From Gracilariopsis chorda (Eukaryota; Rhodophyta; Florideophyceae; Gracilariales; Gracilariaceae), in contig NBIV01000136.1 in the NCBI GenBank assembly GCA_003194525.1, positions 141,259 to 205,258 on the forward strand: 64,000 nucleotides of DNA. Reading direction: 5' to 3'. Numbering within the stretch: the stretch's first letter is position 1; the number at the start of each line of letters is the position of its first letter. Positions 10,806 through 20,549 of the stretch are shown here, piece after piece. Position numbers and translations under genes: made by a program. The notes below the pieces were generated by a model. It ran no database searches, was not told the DNA's origin, and was given only the letters and a program-made list of their open reading frames with translations.

Positions 10806-11340
10806 TTAATTCAACAAAAAAAAAACCATTCAACTCAATTTTTTTGAACCGCTGAACAGTTTGACAGGGTCCCAGAATAATTTCCAATATAACAGAAAGT
10901 TGAGAGTGAAAAATTGGTTGCAGTTTGTTGCTTTGCATCCACCGGGCCTAGTCTCATGAGCAATTAGAAAACATTTGCTGCAAGACTTATATTTACCCGA
11001 TGCAGTCATGCGCAGCACAGGGACTCTTGACACACTCCTGTTGGATTATGACGGGCAGAGTGTGCCCAGCCGGTTTTCAAGCCGTTTGATGTTTAACCTG
11101 CGTCCGGTTGCAAGGATTGGTTTGCCTTTACTTACACACTGAAGTGTGCTTTCCGGCCCCAAGAGTTACGACATGGCGGCCGCCCCGGACCCTGCACAGC
11201 AAGCTCGTATTAGGTCCAGGAAACCCTCAGACTTCCTGGATCGCTTCCAAACCACCAGTATACCATACAGGAGCACCTGAACAATCCGAGATCCACGATA
11301 ATTATTGGGTTACTCTTGTGGCGACCTGCATACGAGCTTG
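10806..11340 (-). other. Conserved noncoding leader of Helitron-1
   Basis: This stretch upstream of the start codon aligns with 25920-26415 upstream of Helitron-3. Shared blocks include 'GACGGGCAGAGT(G/A)TGCCCAGCCGG' and the terminal 'GGGTTACTCTTGTGGCGAC'. It presumably holds the promoter and the 5' transposon end. No protein is evident. Confidence 0.6.
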
Positions 11341-13469
11341 GGCTTTCCTACCTCCCAGGCCAGCAACAGTGCCCAAAGTAGCAAATGGTTACGACACTTC
11401 GCTACTGGCCAAGCCTGAATGCGATGCAAAATAGTGGTTAGGGCCAGCAAGCGAGATGCATTTGGCACTGCGCCAGTGCAGTATATATGCTCTGTGCATT
11501 GTGGGGCACTGGCGCAGAAGAAAAAGGCATTCGCGTGTCGTGCAAGCCAGCTAATGCTGAGTGGCTGGCACTGCAGTCATTTACTTTAGTGCCAGTCACT
11601 CAGCAGCTGCGGCAGTCATCAAACAGCAGCAGCCAATAAGGTTCGAGCTTTGCTGCTGCTGCTGCTGCTGGTGAATTTTTTAAATGGCAGGTAGGCGTTG
11701 CGCCAAAAGAGGTTGTTGGACGCGCTTAAGGAGGCGTGCAGGCGTGTTTATTGGCGCAATGCCTCCGTTCAATCAACGTGTACGCCTTCATACGCTTATG
11801 AAGGTATAGAATGGAAAGGTCATTCAAGTCATAGTATAATAATTTATATCCCTAACTTTTAGCAAGCCTACCAGAGACCGTCGCAATCACTCATAAGCTT
11901 AAAAGAATAACAAAATATTCGTTCATGTATGGTTCTGAGTAGTAACAATTAAACTTTTTTTCTTTTATACATTAACATAGCTTGCATGATCTAGTTCACT
12001 GTTCTGTTTCAGTCATTAATATATCAAATAAACCCAATGAAAATGGTTTTCAAAATGACGTATTGCAAACGTCTCAGGTTTCTATCGTTTTAATATGAAA
12101 ACATTGCATTTTTCGAACTGTAGCAAAAATATTTAGTAATTGTACACTAAGAAAAATCTTCCAGTTTGTTCTGTACGTATTCCTCTTTACGGGCCAAAAA
12201 GTGGTCAAAAATACACCAGCGATTATAATACTCAATCCGTTTAACAGAGATAAAAAACATAATATCATCACAGTTGTCTGCACATTGTTAATACAAAAAC
12301 AGTTACTTTCTTCAATATATCATGACAGTATTTAAAACTGGTGAATTTGTAATTGACTTAGTTTACAAACGTCCCGTTCAAACAAAAAGGATTAAAATTG
12401 TACTTTGAGGCATTTAAAACAATTACAAATTTTTATAAATCGTTGTATAGCTTACAAGTGTTCCTTTCTCACTTTAAAGTATTATGTGACTGATAAAAAA
12501 TGATGCTATGCTTTGCGCACAAAAATCTTCCTTTCAAACAAATTCCTGAAGAAACGCAAACGTGCACAAAATAAGTTTTGAGAAAGTGCTGGACGCTTTT
12601 TGTCTCATTCAAAACTGTTTTGGTTAACCAAGCACCCTATGTTGAACGCCGAAGTCAATTTTGTACCAATTATTTTCGGATTCTTATGTTCAAACTGTAT
12701 AGGTGCGTCGTGGTCTGCCACTCATGTTGGAAGTGTTGATCATACTAGTATGAAATTTATACAGCTGCACTGGGCGAACGAAAATATTATTGTACTACCG
12801 CGTATAAGTGTTTTAGGGCATGAAGTAAGAATGGTAGATGATGAAACCAGCGTCTTGAGGGATTATATATACTGCATTGTATAGACGTGAAGATCATGTT
12901 CTTCGACATAACCAAACTTTTAAGAAAGTTTTCGCACCGCGTATCTTTCACAGCCATTTACTACCACGGGGTAGGCCAGACGTCGCTTTCCTTGAGTGTA
13001 GATTTAAGCTGCAAAATTTAAGGGTGCAAGACAGCTGTAGATAGCGATTCGAAGGCTTTCGAAGTGAAAAAAGAAATGACAGATTCAGGTAATCGAGGCA
13101 ATTGTTTCAAAGGTTGCGGTATTTTATGCTACTAGAAAGCCTCTTTAGAACTCAGTTTTGCAACAGGTGATGAATTTATGCAATATCTCAAATGACGCTA
13201 TCATCACAAACAAAAAAGCTGACGTGTTTTAAGTTCTCTTTATAGACCTGTAACAGAATAGTTTCAATACTCAGTTTCATAACAACCAGAATATGTTTGC
13301 AGTATAAGACAAGGAAACTTCTCGAGTCTCTTTCTACAATGAGACAAAGGGAGATATTCTTGCATAGACATTTTACGGTTGCAGTTTGAATTCGCAATTC
13401 AAACTGAGTTAATGTCTTAATCTCATTCCGTCCGTATTTAAAGTCATTATGCTACAACAAGTAAAAGCA
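11341..13469. other. AT-rich intergenic stretch
   Basis: No supportable gene. The left end has two strong inverted repeats (11468-11605) and CAG/CTG tracts (11623-11672). From 11830 to 13450 the DNA is AT-rich, with only short random frames. An unlabelled open frame at 12600-12884 (plus) has no recognisable motif and is probably chance. Confidence 0.5.
11468..11605. repeat. Two adjacent hairpin-forming inverted repeats
   Basis: The first has perfect 12-bp arms, 11468-11479 and 11506-11517, and its spacer contains TATATA. The second has 18-base arms, 11555-11572 and 11588-11605, with one mismatch (G:T in RNA) and a 15-nt loop. Both contain the word CTGGC/GCCAG next to CACT/AGTG, so they look related. 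Function is unknown. Confidence 0.65.
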
Positions 13470-13661
13470 ACCTTCGGCGGCAGGCGGCGCTTTGCGACGT
13501 GGCCGAGATTTTGCATCAGGTATCCGCACAAATTTTTGTTTCCGCATAAACTAAACTATATAAAATTAATGACGCCCCTCTGCAAAGTCTATAGCTTCTT
13601 TAAAGACAGTGGTTTTGGTGCTTACCGGCATTGGATGGAAATAATGCAAATGTTGGGGCGT

Positions 13662-15117
13662 CTAGTCTTGACTATCATTCAGTAGAACATCAACAGATGT
13701 TTTCACACGCGAAAGCTCAATATAGACTTGATCAGGCGAAAAAAGGAATGTTCGAGAGTCAATAATCATTTTCTTCAGCTTTTGTCCTTGCGCTTTATGC
13801 GGAGATACTGCAAATACCAATCTGATGCGAAACTGTCGACGTTTGATTTTCGCATCTGCAAACTCAAAGACGAAGTCAATGCGGTGCAGTAAAACGCTTT
13901 GCTGAATTTCCTCATGTTCATCGATGCCGGAAACTCGAATCACTCTGCAAGAAATGCTGGTAACGATAAACATTTTTCCATTCAGCAAATGCGGATGTAC
14001 TACATTTTGAATCACCATAACAGGAACACGCAAATTCAGTTTCAAATGATGGTGCGGGACTCCAGTAGGAGCGTAATTATACGTTAGTTCAGGTCCAATG
14101 ATACTATTTGTGCGAAAGTTTTCACCGTTTGGCCTTCGATTTGGAACGATCGTCATTGCAGACTTCAATTCAAACATCTTTCCTGGGAAATACTCCAATG
14201 CGTTCTGTTTGTATTCCTCCATGCATTGATTGATTGGCGCAACAATCAATCGGTTAAGCTTGAAAACTTCCTTCTTCCGTGTTGTAAACCATTTCCACAG
14301 CAACTTGTATGCTTCGTGTACATCTGATGTAGATATGATTCGAAGCCTTGCAAATGCAGGAAACGTCCCACAACAAATACTAAGCAATCATTTGGCAAAA
14401 ACCGGATCATTGTTGTTGACGAACTTGTTCTGTAAGGCAAAGAACTTTGACTCTTCTGTCGCAAAGCTCGCCAGAATACTATGGAAGCTCCCGTAGGAGA
14501 CTCACTGGAATAACACGAATTTTTCCATCTGTTTTGGATACTGTTCTCGTCCTTGGAAGCACTGGAAGCTGTTGCATATAGGCGCCGGCCATAACTACGA
14601 CCAAGCCTCCGAACTATTTCATAGAGTGTTTGAAGTCCTTCAGTACGGTGTTCACAATCTCGAAGACTATTTTCGGGCACATTGAAGCTTCATCAAAAAC
14701 CAGCAGAACAGTATCCCGATTAGTTCTGCTCTCTGTGATCGTGGTCTGTACTTGGAAATTGTCTGACGCTCTTTACGTCTTGAATCATTGTTGTCATGGA
14801 CTCCCAATCCAACCAAACTATGCATAGTTCTTCCGCCTTCATATACGTCAGCAGCAATACCTGCCGTGGGTGTCATCTCCAACATTAGGCCTTCGTGCTC
14901 AACAATATCTCTCAGCAAAGATAGAAGATAGGCCTGTCCCGCTCGTCTTTGTAGGAATAAAACGCTTCCGTGTGTGTTGAGTGTTTCATACTCTCCCGTT
15001 CTCTCTCGGTATTTTTTTCTCTTATTATTTTGTCAAAAAGTTGCTTCTGGCATTATTTCAGATAATTCTATCCCCCTTTTCACCGTGGCCTGGACCTTAA
15101 AGAAGAGCTGCGACGTC
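13662..15117 (-). pseudogene. Helitron-2 Pif1-like helicase part
   Basis: Encodes the end of a Pif1 helicase. Near 14930-14960 the Walker A loop is damaged, reading RRAGQAYLL with the Gly-Lys-Thr lost. GGRTMHSLVGLGV follows near 14820-14850, and FDEASMC-like Walker B sequence near 14680. Domain 2 (13662-14387) contains NYAPTGVPHHHLKLNL, FAVSPHKAQGQ and the terminal VYIELSRVKT motif. This last block is a clean 241-residue frame, so the 3' half is better preserved than the ATP site. Confidence 0.78.
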
Positions 15118-15949
15118 TGTTGTGCAATGCCCCAAAGGGGAAAAACACCGAAAGACGTCCGGGATCTTCCTCTCACGAGGTGAACCCAGTTGGGTAGAGC
15201 CCTCCCAGAGGTGTCACGGCGAAGCCGGTTTGTAAGACCAGGGACACCTGTCGCGACTTGCGCAGGGAGGTGAAGGCGAATAATCGGTATCCGCGTGAGC
15301 GGGGTGTGATCCTCAGTAGAGGTATGTTTCCACGTAAGTGGGGAAGTGTGAGCGGGTGCACACAGGAGGGGCCGCGGGTAACGGGATGTACTACCCTGAA
15401 AGGGGGAAAGGAGGAGAGTGAAGGGAAAGGAGGAAGAGTGGGCGAGGGTGAGTCGCGAGAGCGACGAACGAATACGGCAATGCCGGTGGACAGGACTCTC
15501 TATACAGGGCGAAACACCAATGTGATTGGAACAATTATACTCCCAAAGATGGGCCTCTTTAGATGTGCAAGGGGGTTAGATGTCCCGTGGTTTACGGCGT
15601 TTCCCTCCAAGGAGGAGTAGAGCACGCGCGGAAGCGGTAACAACTAGAGCCAATTCCCCAGGTTAGGGTCCCTTGTTGGGGAAGGTTTACTGGTGCGACG
15701 GCAGTGCGCCGTCGCACTAAGTACTAGCTTCCGAGAAATGGGTGTGAAAATAATAAATATATCAACTAAAATACTCCACATTTCGTGGAAACATCCACTA
15801 CTGTGGCCAACTGCCAACTGACCCAAAACCGTGTCCCACGTGTCCATATCCACCATAATGGGGCATAGTTCATATACACACTACACAACCGATAATATCG
15901 GGAAAGCGTTCAAGTACCAAGAATCCCTCCCTGAGAGCATTGCACTACA
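15118..15949 (-). mobile_element. Solo LTR B of the chromovirus family
   Basis: 832 bases, in the reverse orientation relative to the LTRs at 39429 and 49872. Plus-strand ends are TGTTGTGCAATG and GCATTGCACTACA. A perfect 5-bp duplication ACGTC flanks it (15113-15117 and 15950-15954). It is visibly closer to the 49872 LTR than solo LTR A is. Its hairpin at 15693-15717 has 10 perfect base pairs. Short open frames inside are LTR sequence, not genes. Confidence 0.92.
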
Positions 15950-18900
15950 ACGTCCTTCACCTCATTTGTCTGTTAATTGCAGTTCGCTCTCTCTGAGGTG
16001 AAGTTGTGATACAGTATGATCAAGTACGGGATTATTTCTGATGAGCCGATCATCCAGTCTCCCCAAAATCTCAATGATTCTTCGAAGTAGTTCTTCTCTT
16101 CTTTTTGCTCTGTTTTTCTCGGTTATATCTGCAGTTAGAACTCGTTCGTGGTTTTCAATCACAGTTTTAGGAGTTACCCCTTGTTCAAAGAATGTGACCA
16201 CCATGTAACGCAGCTCAGCAGGAGTAAAATGGTATCCTACTCCCTCATCAAAAGCCGTTGCATACTCGTCACGATGTATATATAGTTCACGGGCTACTGT
16301 CGCTCCTCCACAAGTTGAGAAAGATTCGTTCCCAACACGTTTCGAATCAGCAAAGTAGCTGAATGCAGAGTTCATAAGCAATATTCGAAGAGCGAAGAGT
16401 TCGGTGTTTGCAGAGGAAGCCAATCTAATTCGATTCACAGTTCGATCGTTTTCTGATCGTTACACGACGTACATTCGTGGACGTCATCCATCCCAAGTAG
16501 ATTCAGACTCTGGTAAAGAGCAGACTAGATTATCGTATATACCTACCGTCTCCTAGAATGTCATGTAGTCCAGGTCCATGTACTGGGAGGGTCGTTTGAA
16601 ATACCTTTCCATCCGGGAAGACTTCAGACGTCTAGGAAGTCTTACGTTTCGAATCAAAACCTGTCCCTCTCCACGTAGATGTAGGGCAAGTGCCTCTACA
16701 GTTGGATTGATGCGAACATGTTTGAACTCAAAGAGGTTCCATGCAGCTTCAAACGCGACCACCTCTCTCGCTGTCATGTACGCCTTGTTCTCATTTTGAA
16801 GCATGTCGCTCTGTGCACCTTATTGGCTTTCCGTTCGATTTGAGACGACCAGATCCTGTTCTTTGGCATTCTTGAAAGAAAAATTCATGCAATATGCTAC
16901 AGCGTTGCCATCTTGGGTTCTTTCAACATTGATATGAGCCTTGTACTTCATTGTGAGATCTGGATTGTACGGAACCACTTTCAAATATTCTTTCCTTCTT
17001 CTTTGGTAGGTCACTCTGTTTTTGTATTCATTTATCATTGTTTCAGCCACAATTTCTTGTCAATCATACCCAAATCGGCACCGCCCGCCTGAGGTACAAC
17101 CACGGCTATATGGAGAGTGTTTGTGCATATTGAGTTTCTTCACCAATAATCGGAGCTCTTGGTCTTCAGGCGGGTCACCCAGAAGCAGTTCGGCTTTGAT
17201 CAAAATGTCAACGATCTCAGGATATTCAATTACGCCCCCCTCCAACCAAAGAAGAATGTGTTGATATGGAATATTTCTCTCCTGGAACTCAGGTTTGGCA
17301 GCAATCCCAATGCATTTCAAGCCAAAGAGTTGTTCTGAATTATTCTGTAGATCCTTTATGATTAAACTTGCGTACTAGTTGTATACTCTTACAATAAGAT
17401 CCGACCTATCAAAAGAACGGCTTCTGTCTCCCTCTGGACAAAATGTTCAAGTGTTTTCATTGTTTATAATAGGTCTTTTCACATCTTCCCACCATATGTT
17501 CGTGGTTACTGTGATGAAAAGCGTCGGAGAGCCCAGTCGAGTGACCATTGCTTGCACATCCAGTCTTTTTTTCTCCTGTACGATGGAGGGTTTTTGTGAT
17601 TACCTGGAAGGAAGAATCTACCGGGAGGGCCAAGTTCATCTGTTCCGGTATGGGTTGCAACCCGCAGCTCACGTTCTTCAAACATTCTCATCTGTTCTGT
17701 TTCCAAGAAACGAAGTCTCAAGTCTTCAATGTTTGTGCTACTACGAAGCAACCATTGGTGAAGAGCAGTGACAGAGTTCAGGAGCAAATTATCGGTACAC
17801 AGTATTCGCTTAGAGTGTTCTGACCACGTTAGGCTCCTTTCGTCTCCCTTGTTGGCATCCCTTGATGAAATACATGTTGCTGTATAATACGGGGCATGAA
17901 TCTCACCGTAAGAGTAGAGCAGTGGAAAAGCCTCTTTCTCAGGGTCCATTATGTCAGGCTTTGAATGCCTGTACTTGACAACTTGACGTCGACGATTTCC
18001 GGTTGACATATGATGGAACTCTCTTCTTCCTACCAGCTGGGCATCTGAGGCTTCTGACCTGAACAGTCCACTTGGCTCTATGACAAAAGCTCTCATTGGA
18101 AGAGGTCTGCCTCGGCTGTCTTCTGTTAAAGATTCTGCACCAGAGCTCACCTCGATTCGGGCTTCATGGGCATCTTGATAAGTTTGGACAGCTATTTCTT
18201 CCTGAACAGCGTTTGCAGAGATTTGCAGAGTAGACTCATCTGTGTTTGATCTCCTCTGAAGACTTTTGTCTGGTCCGACTAAATCTTAATACCTCTGTCA
18301 GACAATGTCTGGTCTTGTTTGCAAGGGATCGTATATGTTTGGAACCAAGTATCGAATATTCGGTTTTGACACCATTCGTTCCGTGAAAGAAGAACAATAA
18401 TCCCGTGATTGAAGACTGGGAGGACCTTCCGACCACAAATATGTGTACCGGACGTCCTGGAATGGAACAGAAAGAGACACATTGCCTTGAAGTCGAAGAA
18501 ATGACGGACCTCCACCCCAAACATACTTCATATCCATGAATGTGAAATTTGCAAATAACCCATTTAAGTTTGTTGATAGCGTTTGAAAAGAACGTCAACA
18601 ATATATTTCTTCAAGTTGCGATTTGATATGGACTAGTTCCAAAGAAACGCCGAGCGATCTGGAGATTTTATGTCCACAGCATGTTCGTTCCATCTCTGCA
18701 CCAAGCAAACCTGCGCCACAATACCTGCACATACAAATACGAAGCACTAACCCCGAATCTTTGAATGGACATCGACTTGCTCGATGGCCGTTTGCACTGC
18801 ACTTCCCACAACACGCTGGAAGTGTCCCAGTGATCGGGTGGTACTACGGAAATGAAGATGTTGGACGTGCGAGGCCTTGAGGAATACTTTCTGTTCTTGC

Positions 18901-19203
18901 ATTCCGGATATATTTTGCTCCATACTGAATGCCTTGACGAGATCTCCCAGCAGACTGCATAAACGTCCTATCTCGGTCTTGTTGAATGCCACAAGAATGA
19001 AATGCGTTCAACTAAATATCTTCAGGGTTATGACGCTCCATAACATTTTCAGGAAGCTCGGTTCTAGTTCCTACGTCCACCTGCGCAAGCTCATCGGTTA
19101 TGTATCGATGATGCACGGGCTGTATATTCTCTCTTGGACGAAGGCCTGCTCCTGACCAGAGTTCACCACGTCGGGATGGCGGTCGATGCGAAGAAAAAGT
19201 CAT
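15950..19203 (-). pseudogene. Helitron-2 RepHel, N-terminal and Rep part
   Basis: It begins with MTFSSHRPPSRR near 19203; GELWSGAGLRPREN corresponds to the GARPGAGRPR block of copy 1. A Cys-rich C-x2-C...CC finger lies near 18680-18730. The 'MDMKYVWGGGPSFLRL' block (18480-18537) matches MDMSYVTGGGPSCLRL of copy 1. The Rep region follows with YRHSKPDIMDPEKEAFPLLY (17930-17980). The HUH position is IPYQHIL (near 17270), with the first His changed to Tyr. HKHSPYS...CRFGY is near 17075-17130, and the Tyr motif AYCMNFSFK (near 16880) has its second Tyr changed to Phe. Stops and shifts break it into about six pieces. Confidence 0.78.
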
Positions 19204-19330
19204 GTCTGACTGCGGGACCCGGAGAGATATTGAGAGATTTGGTTATCTCCTATCGATGGAACATGTACCATCTCTGCCGCTTGAGTAGAGAACTGGTGTT
19301 GCACAGTAGTTTCCTGCATTAAATTTTTTC

Positions 19331-20404
19331 GTCATTGTCTCAAGATATTCCTGAAACCAGCAGTACAATGATTGATTATGTACGTAGTACTTTACTAAGT
19401 ACATATGCTTTGCATTTTTATTCAGTATTGGTTTCATACGTCAATACATATCGAGTAAGATTTTACCTACGTATGCGGCGTATAGTTAATTCCTGTTCGT
19501 GTCAGAGGGTTCTATGGTTGTAGTACTGTGTGGCCTGAGTATGAAATGCATAGAGTAAAACTATTTTTGTTAGAAGGGTAAACGTTTGCAGTACTGCGCA
19601 ACCTACGTATGCAATACGTAAACTATTACTAATTTTGATAGAAGAGTGAAAGTTTGCTGTACTGCGCAGCCTACTAATGTACTAAAAAAACTATAACTAT
19701 TTTTATTAAACGGGTAAACGTATATGGTACTGTACGAAGTTTATTTCGTTGGTTGAGTAGGATACGTTTTTATTTTTCCTATTGTCTAAAGTGCTGACGA
19801 TTGTTTACTTAAGCTATAATGTACTCTAAAATTGCAGAAAACTTTTCTCGAGGCAGCCACCTACAATTTATTTCACTCTACTTGCTTCTTCGTTTCAAAT
19901 ATCGTCTAAAGCCATGGCTAATATGTCCCAAACAGAGATTCAGTACCTTCAACTATGCTGTTTCCGTGACCGTAAAGATGCTATTCTACGGCGCTTGTGC
20001 AAAACTATTGGAAAAAATGTCCATAATACAGGCTGTATTGAACCACATTGATGTGTACCGTGGCAGTTTCACTTGGTTCCTTTCGAGGAAAGTTTGTGCT
20101 CCAGTGGCCCAAAGATTAACACTGTGTACACGGAATTTGAAGACTACCGCTTGATTGGACACAGAAAGGATTTGCCTGTTAGTTGGCCGTCAGAGATATC
20201 CAGGTGTGAGACAGATTCGAGGGAGCTGATAGAAGTTGAGGCGGTCGAGAGTGACAGATCTTACACGTGCTTGACCAATTTGCGCCAGTAGGATAAATCG
20301 TTTGATTACCACTAGCTAGTCGTTTGGCGGGAAAGAAAGTGCGTTCATTCATGTATTCTAAGGAGTCAACTTGCTCGTTGTCAGAGAAATCATTAGGTAG
20401 GTTG
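19331..20404. other. Intergenic stretch between Helitron-2 and Helitron-3
   Basis: AT-rich DNA without a supportable gene. Its notable content is the diverged tandem repeat at 19450-19740. The open frame at 19819-20154 has no recognisable motif. Confidence 0.45.
19450..19740. repeat. Diverged tandem repeat of about 65-70 bp
   Basis: Units share the core 'GTTTGC(A/T)GTACTGCGCA(A/G)CCTAC' followed by 'AAACTAT(T/A)ACTA' and an 'AGAAG(G/A)GT(A/G)AA' block. The clearest pair begins near 19560 and 19632, and weaker units flank it (about 19500 and 19695). I see no coding in it. Confidence 0.5.
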
Positions 20405-20549
20405 GACAAAAGGAACCGGCTTTCAGCCGCGGGCACAGCTGCGCGTCATGTTGGGGGAGTGATAAAAAGTGGTCGGAAAAATGCGTGGAGAAAGCAAAAG
20501 CCCAAGGCAAGTAGTTTAATTCAAGCAAAGAGAAGCACATAAAAGATGG

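Larger units (their letters stand above)
4117..11340 (-). mobile_element. Helitron-1, decayed, interrupted by a solo LTR
   Basis: A rolling-circle transposon oriented right to left. From its 5' side it has a conserved noncoding leader (10806-11340), a repetitive N-terminal region, a zinc-finger-like segment, a Rep (HUH) region and a Pif1-like helicase ending near 4258. Its 3' end carries two GC hairpins and CTAG at 4117-4153. Net of the inserted solo LTR it is about 6.3 kb. Frames are broken repeatedly, so it is non-autonomous at best. It resembles Helitron-3 much more closely than Helitron-2. The 5' boundary is approximate: homology to Helitron-3 fades after the 'GGGTTACTCTTGTGGCGAC' block near 11325. 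Confidence 0.85.
13470..19330 (-). mobile_element. Helitron-2, decayed, interrupted by a solo LTR
   Basis: A second Helitron in the same orientation, more diverged from copies 1 and 3. The helicase C-terminus ends near 13662, and a GC-rich hairpin-like tail follows at about 13470-13505. The likely start codon is at 19203. The solo LTR at 15118-15949 sits between the helicase core and the preceding linker. I cannot see the copy 1/3 leader to its right, so the right boundary is approximate. Confidence 0.75.

Noticed and set aside
3240-11672. A CRISPR-like interpretation of the regularly spaced short repeats and hairpins
   Set aside because: Repeat units are contiguous or irregular with no unique spacers of uniform length, and the genome is eukaryotic.
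13440-13510. A full Helitron terminus with CTRR for Helitron-2
   Set aside because: The GC-rich tail aligns in position with Helitron-1, but its stem is imperfect and I cannot find CTRR at the right place, so the end is given only approximately.
15258-15620. Open frame of 120 codons in 15258-15620 that looks like a small basic protein
   Set aside because: It lies entirely inside solo LTR B. Equivalent frames in the other LTR copies are broken or different in sequence, so it is LTR DNA read by chance.
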